DNA of 19,881 nt. Origin: Thermoplasmata archaeon. GTDB lineage: Archaea > Thermoplasmatota > B47-G6. The DNA lies in assembly GCA_003663585.1 (NCBI GenBank), contig QMTU01000003.1, forward strand, positions 1 through 19,881, written 5' to 3'. This document shows, one piece after another, positions 14,406 through 19,881 of this stretch. A model generated the notes under the pieces. That model was not told where the DNA came from. It worked only from the letters and a program-made list of their open reading frames with translations, and ran no database searches. How positions within the stretch are numbered: position 1 is the stretch's first letter; every line of letters begins with the position of its first letter. The position numbers and the translations under genes are program-made.

Positions 14406-15791
14406 ATGATAGATATAAATTTAGTTAGGAATAATCCTAAGCTTGTGAAGTGGAGTCAGAAAAAGCGCGGTGAGGATGAGGGGATAGTGGATAAGGTCTT
14501 AGAGTATGATAGGCTTTGGAGAGAGACCATAAGAAAGATAAATGATCTTAGAAGGGAGAGAAACAAAAAGAGCGCAGAGGCTGCCAGGCTTAAAAAGGAA
14601 GGGAGATTAGAAGACTTAGAGAAGATTAAGAGGGAAATGCAGGAGCTTAATGCAAGGATAAAGGACTTAGAAGCTAAAGAAAGAGAGTACAAAGAAGCTA
14701 GAGATAGTCTTTTGAGAGCAATACCTAATATAGTACATGAAAGCGTTCCAGATGGTCTTTCTGAGGAGGAGAATGTTCCAATAAGATTCTGGGGACACTT
14801 CAAGGTCTGGAGAGGGCACTTAGAAGCCTTTAAGGAGCAGCTTCAAGGGCACGCTGTTGACTATGAGGTGATAGAGTGGAAGCCTAAAAGTCACGTTGAC
14901 GTTCTAGAGGATCTCGACATTGGGGACACAAGAAGGGCAGCTAAAGTAGCAGGCTCTAGGTTTTACTACCTTAAGAATGAGCTTGCACTACTCGACTTGG
15001 CAATAGCTATGTTTGCATTAGAGGAGCTAGTCAAGAAAGGATACACTCCAGTAATACCCCCATACATGCTAAGAAGAGAGGCTATGGAGGGCGTGACTGA
15101 TCTAAGCGCGTTTGAGGAGATGCTATATAAGATCGAAGATGAGGATCTGTATTTAATTGCTACAGCCGAGCACTCAATAGGAGCAATGTTTATGAATGAA
15201 ATTCTGGAGGAAAAAGATCTTCCACTAAAGTTTGTAGGATTTAGTCCATGTTTTCGCAAGGAAGCAGGAGCTCACGGAAAGGACACGAAGGGCATCTTTA
15301 GAGTCCACCAATTCCACAAAGTAGAGCAGTTTATATTTTCTCATCCGGATGAATCATGGGATTTGCATGAAGAAATCACTAGAAATGCGGAGGAGCTTCT
15401 TCAAAAGCTCGGCATCCCATATAGGGTAGTAAATATATGTGCTGGAGAGCTTGGAGCTGTAGCGTCAAAAAAGTATGATATAGAAGCTTGGATGCCTGCT
15501 CAGGGTAAGTTTAGAGAGCTCATATCTGCCAGTAATTGTACGGACTATCAGGCAAGAAGACTTGGAATTAGATATAAAAGCAGAGAAGGCGAATTCAAGT
15601 ATGTACACACATTAAACAGCACTGCACTGGCTACAACAAGAACCGCTGTTGCGATAATAGAGAACTATCAAAGAGAGGATGGCACTGTAGAGATACCTAA
15701 GGTCTTGAGGAAATATCTTGGTGGGATTAAAGAGATAGTGCCTCCTAAAAGAAAAGACTTAAGATCGAGCTTTTTATCCTCTGAAAGATAA
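14406..15791 (+). CDS. serS: Seryl-tRNA synthetase
   Basis: A 461-aa class II synthetase of the common (not the methanogen-specific) type. Residues about 35-105 form the long two-stranded coiled coil that grips the extra arm of tRNA-Ser. Catalytic motif 1 is KGYTPVIPP (211-219), the TAE loop is TAEHS (253-257), motif 2 is FRKEAG...GIFRVHQF (283-303), and motif 3 is the late LNSTALATTRTAVAIIEN stretch. Length is slightly above the bacterial form. GAGGGAG overlaps the comB stop and is followed by ATG after 4 nt. It is the last gene of the cysS operon; the T-rich stretch from 15793 may terminate it. Besides protein synthesis, the seryl-tRNA could feed selenocysteine formation, but nothing here shows that. 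Confidence 0.97.
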   Translation: MIDINLVRNNPKLVKWSQKKRGEDEGIVDKVLEYDRLWRETIRKINDLRRERNKKSAEAARLKKEGRLEDLEKIKREMQELNARIKDLEAKEREYKEARDSLLRAIPNIVHESVPDGLSEEENVPIRFWGHFKVWRGHLEAFKEQLQGHAVDYEVIEWKPKSHVDVLEDLDIGDTRRAAKVAGSRFYYLKNELALLDLAIAMFALEELVKKGYTPVIPPYMLRREAMEGVTDLSAFEEMLYKIEDEDLYLIATAEHSIGAMFMNEILEEKDLPLKFVGFSPCFRKEAGAHGKDTKGIFRVHQFHKVEQFIFSHPDESWDLHEEITRNAEELLQKLGIPYRVVNICAGELGAVASKKYDIEAWMPAQGKFRELISASNCTDYQARRLGIRYKSREGEFKYVHTLNSTALATTRTAVAIIENYQREDGTVEIPKVLRKYLGGIKEIVPPKRKDLRSSFLSSER

Positions 15792-15851
15792 TATTTCTTT
15801 AATTATTTCTCATTTTATTTACTGTTTAGTGATTTTACAGGGTGATTAACT

Positions 15852-16982
15852 ATCGTATCGCGGGATTTAGAGAAATTTATAGTAACAACCACATGGGGTC
15901 TGGAGGATATCACTGCCAGCGAAGTGAGAGAATTAGGCGCTCAAGTAATAAAGACCCTTCCAGGGAAGGTTATAGCTGAGGCACCATTTGAATTCGTCTA
16001 TTTAGCAAATTATGCATTAAGGACAGCTGAAAAGGTTTACATATATCTAGTACATGGCACTATTGAGGATCTTAAGGACATAAAAAGCCTTTCAGAGGAA
16101 ATAGATCTATCTAAGTACATTAACGGCAATGAGACATTTGGTGTAAAAACTAAGAGATTTGGGAGTCATCCTTTTACGTCTATTGATGTGAATAGGATTG
16201 TTGGAGAAGTAATAAGGAGAAAATTTAGATTAAGCGTGTATTTAGATAACCCAGATCTCGAGATAAAGACGTGGGTCATAGAGAACATATTCATAGCGGG
16301 GATAAATACAACAGGGTATTCGCTGTATAGGAGAGGTTATAGGATATATCAACATCCAGCCCCCCTTAAGCCGACGATATCATCGCTGCTCATAAGGCTC
16401 TCAGGGTGGAAGCCTGATAAATCTCTCCTAGACCCGATGTGTGGCTCTGGAACGATCCCAATAGAGGCAGCCCTTATGGGGAGAAATGTACCGTCGGGAT
16501 ACTTTAGACCCTATTATCAGTTTTATAGGCTAAAGTTTTTTGAGAGAGAGCTTTTTGAGGATCTTAAAAGAAGAATTAACGCCAGGATAAAATGGGACTT
16601 AAAAATGCAGATTTATGGCACTGAGCTCTATAGAAAGCATCTGTATGGTGCAATATCTAATGCAGCTATGGCAAGGGTAATAGACACTGTATCCTTCATG
16701 GTTAGGGACGCTAGGGAGCTCTGTAATTTTTTAGACTTCAACGTTGATTATATTGTTACTAATCCTCCATACGGGCTTAAGATAGCAAGCAAGAAGGCGG
16801 TCTATAAACTATATGAGAGATTTGTACGTGAACTTGACACATGTCTTTCAGGAACTACTGCAGTTGTCATGACAGCAGAGGACTACTTCTGGGAGCTTAT
16901 AAGGGACGCCTTCAAGGTACTTGAAGTTAGAGAGATCATGTACGGTGACCTTCCTACAAGGGTGTATAAGTTTGTTATATAA
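15852..16982 (+). CDS. THUMP-domain tRNA (guanine-N2) methyltransferase, Trm14-like
   Basis: A methyltransferase with an N-terminal THUMP-type RNA-binding region and a C-terminal SAM-dependent Rossmann domain of the UPF0020/RlmKL group. The SAM-binding motif is DPMCGSGTIPIE and the catalytic motif is TNPPYG, about 110 residues later. That arrangement matches Trm14/TrmN, which makes N2-methylguanosine at position 6 of tRNA. The conserved N-terminus (KFIVTTTWGLEDITASEV) is encoded from about 15873, yet there is no ATG, GTG or TTG in frame between the stop at 15843 and GTG 15924. A GGGTGAT Shine-Dalgarno ends 5 nt before ATC 15852, so I place the start there provisionally (376 aa). A start at GTG 15924 would cut off part of the THUMP region. 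Confidence 0.85.
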   Translation: MVSRDLEKFIVTTTWGLEDITASEVRELGAQVIKTLPGKVIAEAPFEFVYLANYALRTAEKVYIYLVHGTIEDLKDIKSLSEEIDLSKYINGNETFGVKTKRFGSHPFTSIDVNRIVGEVIRRKFRLSVYLDNPDLEIKTWVIENIFIAGINTTGYSLYRRGYRIYQHPAPLKPTISSLLIRLSGWKPDKSLLDPMCGSGTIPIEAALMGRNVPSGYFRPYYQFYRLKFFERELFEDLKRRINARIKWDLKMQIYGTELYRKHLYGAISNAAMARVIDTVSFMVRDARELCNFLDFNVDYIVTNPPYGLKIASKKAVYKLYERFVRELDTCLSGTTAVVMTAEDYFWELIRDAFKVLEVREIMYGDLPTRVYKFVI

Positions 16983-16984
16983 TT

Positions 16985-17860
16985 CTAAAACAGTACCTTT
17001 GAAGACCTTCTTATAGCGGATATTATATCATCCTTTTTCCTAAGGACTTGCACCCTTTGATATTCCATCTCACTTAGCTTCAGAGGCTCTCCTAGCATCC
17101 CTTTAATATCCTGAAATGTTATCTCTCCAACAATAATTCTCTCAAGGATTTTTGGGTAATTCAATGTCATCATTTCACCTTTTGGTTTCCTAGGTACAAT
17201 CTTATCCAGCCCTATTATAGGGATCCTATGCTCTCCTTCAAATGCAGACCACCTTGGAAAGTACTCTAGGTATGCCGAGAGGCTATGAACGTAAGATCCC
17301 TCTAGGAGGTTATCTCGGAAGCTTACGTATACCCCTGCTGATGGCTCAAACGTTGTAGAGACCTCCATAAAAGTTACAATATTATAAGCGTACGAGAAGC
17401 TAGTACTTAACGAAAAGAAGTCTTCCTTTGTTAAGTAAAAGTCATCTCTTAAAGCAAATGGTGCTGTAGGAGGGGGAATAGGTCTTCCAATGCATCCTCC
17501 AATGACGGGGTAAAGAAAGTTCCTATATACGGAGTCATTTGGAAAATAGTAAAAAAAGACAGCAGAATAGCCGGAGGAAAGTAAAGAGTTTAGTATCTTT
17601 ATGTCATTTTTCGTGAGCGTGTAATTGCTCATTATATGAAACAGAACACTATCATTTACATCTAAGAAGCTAATGAGCTCCAATAAAGCATCCTCCGGAG
17701 ACCTATGCTTTCCTAAGAAGTGTATGTTATCTAAATTATCCATGTTTTCAGGAGGTGGACCGTAGGAAGACAGCATGACATCTAAGCCCATACTAACATA
17801 CTTTCTAGCGACATTTATAGCCCTGCTCCCACTGTCAACTACCGCTACTATCATTTTCAT
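16985..17860 (-). CDS. Unrecognised archaeal protein, 291 aa
   Basis: I do not recognise this protein. Its start (MIVAVVDSGSRAINVARKYV) is a beta-strand and glycine turn followed by a helix, like the first unit of a Rossmann-type or glycosyltransferase-B-type fold. The sequence stays alpha/beta for about 110 residues. A proline-rich turn (GRPIPPPTAP) follows, then a second half with several tyrosine/phenylalanine-rich strands and a charged helical tail. There is no signal peptide or membrane helix. It overlaps the ZPR1-type gene by 26 nt and so is the third gene of the SepF-like/ZPR1 operon. ATG 17860 or ATG 17854 may be the start. It converges with the methyltransferase gene, with only 2 bp between the stops. 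Confidence 0.75.
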   Translation of the reverse strand: MKMIVAVVDSGSRAINVARKYVSMGLDVMLSSYGPPPENMDNLDNIHFLGKHRSPEDALLELISFLDVNDSVLFHIMSNYTLTKNDIKILNSLLSSGYSAVFFYYFPNDSVYRNFLYPVIGGCIGRPIPPPTAPFALRDDFYLTKEDFFSLSTSFSYAYNIVTFMEVSTTFEPSAGVYVSFRDNLLEGSYVHSLSAYLEYFPRWSAFEGEHRIPIIGLDKIVPRKPKGEMMTLNYPKILERIIVGEITFQDIKGMLGEPLKLSEMEYQRVQVLRKKDDIISAIRRSSKVLF

Positions 17861-18464
17861 TCTCTCTTAACAGGTTTTTGCTCTCAAGCACAATATACCC
17901 ATACTTAAGTGACTTTATTTCTTCTTCAGTAAGTTTTCTCTTTCTAGCCTTCTCAGATATTATTGCACTTTTACCAGTAGGATCGTCTATAATTAGTGTT
18001 GCCTTTTCTTTTCCTTCCTTTATGAGATTTATCTTTTTCTTTAACTCCCTTATCCTTTCAAGCTTTTTTTCATCAGTTTCTGATCTTTCAAGCATTTCCA
18101 GTACGTCTAAAACTCTATTTAACACTCCCTCTACATTTGATACAAATCCATAAGATTTCGGGCCAGGCTCTATCGTTACTCCTAGCTCTGGTATTCTAAT
18201 TGTTCCAGAGGAAGATCGAACAACTCGTATGAGCATATCTCTTTCAGATGATATTTCAAGTTCATATCTCATGGGATCCCTTTCTCCAGCTATTAGTATA
18301 TCTGAATGTCTAAATCCGCAGTGCTCACATATTATTGTTACCTCGATGACTTTCCTAAAATATGGTATTGTGTGAGCATGAGTTAATATCTTAATGGGTT
18401 TTTTCCCACAAATAGGACATTGTATTGGAAGCTCTGTAGGCCTTACGGTTTCTGGGAACATCAC
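17835..18464 (-). CDS. ZPR1-type zinc-finger protein
   Basis: A 209-aa protein with a single ZPR1 domain. The four zinc cysteines are CPIC (residues 16-19) and CEHC (46-49), spaced and surrounded as in ZPR1 (TIPYFRKVIEVTIICEHCGFRHSD). The beta-rich A/B-type domain follows (RIPELGVTIEPG...SNVEGVL). A charged helical stretch then runs from about 130 to the end. Eukaryotic ZPR1 chaperones translation factor eEF1A; the archaeal single-domain version presumably assists aEF1A or a related GTPase, but that is by analogy. The start may be GTG 18464 or ATG 18461, with GAGGT 4-7 nt before them. The SepF-like gene ends 16 nt upstream and the next gene overlaps it, so all three are probably one transcript. 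Confidence 0.9.
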   Translation of the reverse strand: MMFPETVRPTELPIQCPICGKKPIKILTHAHTIPYFRKVIEVTIICEHCGFRHSDILIAGERDPMRYELEISSERDMLIRVVRSSSGTIRIPELGVTIEPGPKSYGFVSNVEGVLNRVLDVLEMLERSETDEKKLERIRELKKKINLIKEGKEKATLIIDDPTGKSAIISEKARKRKLTEEEIKSLKYGYIVLESKNLLRENENDSSGS

Positions 18465-18480
18465 TCATACCTCGAATACT

Positions 18481-18894
18481 CTAGGAGAGTTTCTCTATGC
18501 GATACTCTAGTCTCTTACAAATTATGAAGTACGTCTGTTCATGGAGCATTGTATAGCCCTCACGTCTTCCTCCTGGTGGCCTTAGTATTGCGGATTCAAG
18601 GACGTTTTTATACTCCCTGTAAACGCTTCCAAGCTTATTTAGGTACTCATCTTCCTTCATCCTTGGAAGGCATATTAGAACAATATGACCCTGAAGAGCT
18701 AACTGGAAGTAAAACTTTATATCTTCTGGATCGTCTTTGGGGCTCTTTACAACATAAATTACTCTCTTAGAGGTGATTTCACCCTCTTGAGATTGAAATG
18801 GCGAGAGATCAAGGTATTCTATTCTTCCTGTCTTTGTCACAGTCCTCTGAGAGGGCATGCACCTTCTTCTTGTGAGGGTGTCCAATAATCCCAC
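18481..18894 (-). CDS. SepF-like (DUF552) protein
   Basis: A 137-aa protein whose layout fits archaeal SepF, the membrane anchor for FtsZ. It has a short N-terminal stretch (MGLLDTLTRRR) that could form an amphipathic membrane-binding helix, a variable linker to about residue 40, and a compact alpha/beta domain. In that domain, VIYVVKSP, EDIKFYFQLALQGHIVLICLPRM and the closing TYFIICK strand align with the SepF pattern. The match is from memory of the fold pattern, so I hold it moderately; the insertion RPPGGRREG is not typical. The start is GTG 18894, with GGGGAGG 5 nt before it; the TATA box is at 18950-18960. It heads the operon with the ZPR1-type and 291-aa genes. No ftsZ is in the window. 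Confidence 0.55.
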   Translation of the reverse strand: MGLLDTLTRRRCMPSQRTVTKTGRIEYLDLSPFQSQEGEITSKRVIYVVKSPKDDPEDIKFYFQLALQGHIVLICLPRMKEDEYLNKLGSVYREYKNVLESAILRPPGGRREGYTMLHEQTYFIICKRLEYRIEKLS

Positions 18895-18949
18895 GTGAAC
18901 CTCCCCTTAAGTCTTCTTATCATTTTAGGTTCATATTTTCTTTATGCTA

Positions 18950-18960
18950 TTTTTAAATTT
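18950..18960 (-). promoter_or_regulatory. TATA box for the SepF-like operon
   Basis: TTTTTAAATTT (AAATTTAAAAA on the minus strand) lies about 60 nt upstream of GTG 18894, predicting a short leader that carries GGGGAGG. Because the element is nearly symmetric it could also drive rightward transcription into the hairpin region. Confidence 0.45.
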
Positions 18961-19002
18961 CGTAAAAAGGTTAATAATGTTACTTCCTCAAGGTGTGATA
19001 TT

Positions 19003-19175
19003 ATGCCCTTGTTTTGTTGATACCTTTTCTGTGCTTAGAAAGGTTTGTGGTTATTAAGACAGGAGACTACAGGCCTACTAGGATCCTGTTAGACCTTCTT
19101 GTCTCTATAAGTGTTTATTGTGCTCTATCGAGAATCCTTGCACTTCAAGAGAAAAGAAAGATAGACCTCATGTAA
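19003..19175 (+). pseudogene. Small ORF, possibly frameshifted
   Basis: An AAGGTGTGAT Shine-Dalgarno-like stretch is followed 3-5 nt later by ATG 19003, but that frame stops after five codons. A different frame is open from TTG 19014 to TAA 19175 and encodes about 53 residues with a hydrophobic middle (RILLDLLVSISVYCALSRIL) and a basic end. One inserted base near 19006-19010 would join the two. Either a small membrane-type gene has been broken, or the ORF is accidental and the segment's real content is the hairpin at 19057-19104. Confidence 0.25.
19057..19104. repeat. 48-nt imperfect hairpin
   Basis: The segment folds on itself almost end to end: 19057-19065 with 19096-19104 (9 pairs, two of them G-T), then CTACAGG (19067-19073) with CCTGTTAG (19085-19092, one bulge), and CCT/AGG around a 3-nt ACT tip. 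It may be an RNA structure or a remnant of a small mobile inverted repeat. Confidence 0.5.
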
Positions 19176-19181
19176 TAATGC

Positions 19182-19191
19182 TATAAATATA
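19182..19191 (+). promoter_or_regulatory. TATA box for the radical-SAM gene
   Basis: TATAAATATA predicts transcription from about 19212, giving a leader of around 22 nt that holds GGCGGTG just before ATG 19234. Confidence 0.6.
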
Positions 19192-19233
19192 GAGTCCCCT
19201 GTTAAAGTAGCAAATGTACAAGGCGGTGTTTAT

Positions 19234-19881
19234 ATGATAACATTTGGCCCAGTACCTTCTCGTCGCTTAGGTAGAAGTCTAGGTATAAACAACATTCCGT
19301 ACAAAATTTGTACATATTCTTGTGTATACTGCCAGATAGGAAGAACCGTTAACATGACTATAAAGAGAAGAACATTTTATGATCCAATGAGGGTCCTCAA
19401 AGACGTTAAAATTAGGCTTGAAGAAGTACATAGAAAGGGAGAAAGAGTTGACTATGTAACTTTTGTTCCTGATGGCGAGCCTACTTTAGACATAAACATT
19501 GGAAAGACTGCAGCGCTTATAGGGGACTTGGGGATTCCTGTGGCAATAATAACAAACTCCTCATTGCTTTGGAGGGAAGACGTTAGGCAAGATCTTTACA
19601 ATTTTGATCTTGTATCGCTAAAGTTAGACGCTGTCTCTAGAGACATTTGGAGAAGAGTTAATAGACCTCATAGGGAGCTCTCATTAGAGAGGATCCTTGA
19701 TGGGATCTTGGAGTTTAGGAAAAATTATAAGGGAAAACTACTCACGGAAACTATGCTCATAGATGGCATTAACTATGAAAGAGAAATTCGAAAAATTGCG
19801 GATTTTGTTAGAAAGCTCTCTCCAGATAGGGCATACATTGCCGTGCCCATAAGACCTCCTGCTGAGAGCTGGGTAAGGCCA
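19234..19881 (+). CDS. Radical SAM protein, COG0731-like (partial, 3' end missing)
   Basis: The first 216 codons of a radical-SAM protein that continues past the right edge. The N-terminus GPVPSRRLGRSLGIN is a hallmark of the COG0731 Fe-S oxidoreductase group, and the [4Fe-4S]-binding motif CTYSCVYC (Cys26, Cys30, Cys33) follows at once. The SAM-binding glycine/glutamate segment FVPDGEPTLD (near residues 71-80) and a later TMLIDGIN strand are as expected. The group is distantly related to Tyw1 of wybutosine synthesis, but the reaction of this branch is not known to me. The start is ATG 19234, with GGCGGTG upstream and a TATA box at 19182-19191. The gene is divergent from the SepF-like operon. 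Confidence 0.9.
   Translation, partial: MITFGPVPSRRLGRSLGINNIPYKICTYSCVYCQIGRTVNMTIKRRTFYDPMRVLKDVKIRLEEVHRKGERVDYVTFVPDGEPTLDINIGKTAALIGDLGIPVAIITNSSLLWREDVRQDLYNFDLVSLKLDAVSRDIWRRVNRPHRELSLERILDGILEFRKNYKGKLLTETMLIDGINYEREIRKIADFVRKLSPDRAYIAVPIRPPAESWVRP

Noticed and set aside
14456..14803. Minus-strand ORF opposite serS
   Set aside because: Serine/leucine-rich shadow of the coiled-coil coding strand; the plus-strand serS assignment is certain.
17878..18153. Plus-strand ORF opposite the ZPR1-type gene
   Set aside because: Serine/phenylalanine-rich shadow of a Lys/Glu-rich coding strand, with no ribosome site or family resemblance.
1..19881. CRISPR arrays, insertion sequences, integrase or phage genes
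   Set aside because: I saw no regularly spaced repeats, no transposase or integrase motifs, and no target-site duplications; the tRNA gene shows no adjacent integrated element within the window.

Overview
The window looks like part of a (hyper)thermophilic archaeal chromosome. The genes are AT-rich, with heavy use of AGA/AGG and ATA codons. Starts are a mix of ATG, GTG and TTG, usually 3-9 nt after a GGAGG/GAGGTG-type Shine-Dalgarno, and archaeal TATA-like boxes sit about 25 nt before expected transcription starts. The gene content agrees: deoxyhypusine synthase, NucS/EndoMS, a ZPR1-type zinc protein, a Trm14-type THUMP methyltransferase and a tRNA gene with encoded CCA. A TACK-type (Thermoproteota or Korarchaeota-like) lineage is my best guess. 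A SepF-like protein, if confirmed, would favour a lineage that divides with FtsZ. Nothing here fixes the species.

Layout. 1-140: a possible structured RNA stub and tRNA-Glu(UUC) on the minus strand. 330-1872: an AEC-family permease convergent with an unrecognised 233-aa protein. 1900-2450: a long gap holding what looks like a decayed small gene behind a TATA box, and a perfect 8-bp inverted repeat at the probable start of the ABC operon. 2453-4646: an ABC-2 export pair (ATPase and permease, overlapping). 4842-9597: three membrane proteins on the plus strand, namely a membrane pyrophosphatase with the residue pattern of K+-dependent, possibly Na+-pumping enzymes, an MgtC/DUF4010 protein and an MFS transporter. 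9598-9818: a short GC-rich, strongly self-complementary island that encodes no recognisable protein, the best candidate for an undescribed RNA. 9820-11029: a glutaredoxin-like protein and the mismatch endonuclease NucS, both minus strand.

11193-15791 is a tight plus-strand operon: cysteinyl-tRNA synthetase, deoxyhypusine synthase (ATGA overlap), a ComB-like 2-phosphosulfolactate phosphatase and seryl-tRNA synthetase. It is followed by a THUMP methyltransferase whose conserved N-terminus has no ATG/GTG/TTG start. 16985-18894 is a minus-strand operon: SepF-like protein, ZPR1-type zinc protein and an unrecognised 291-aa protein. A divergent gap at 18895-19233 holds a 48-nt hairpin and a small, possibly frameshifted ORF. 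A radical-SAM gene of the COG0731 type then runs off the right edge.

Taken together this is mostly a housekeeping region (translation, tRNA modification, genome maintenance, ion energetics) with no mobile elements, CRISPR array or prophage. The most unusual material lies in the gaps: the 9.6-9.8 kb GC island, the 2.0-2.4 kb relic plus operator, the missing start of the methyltransferase and the 19.0 kb hairpin.
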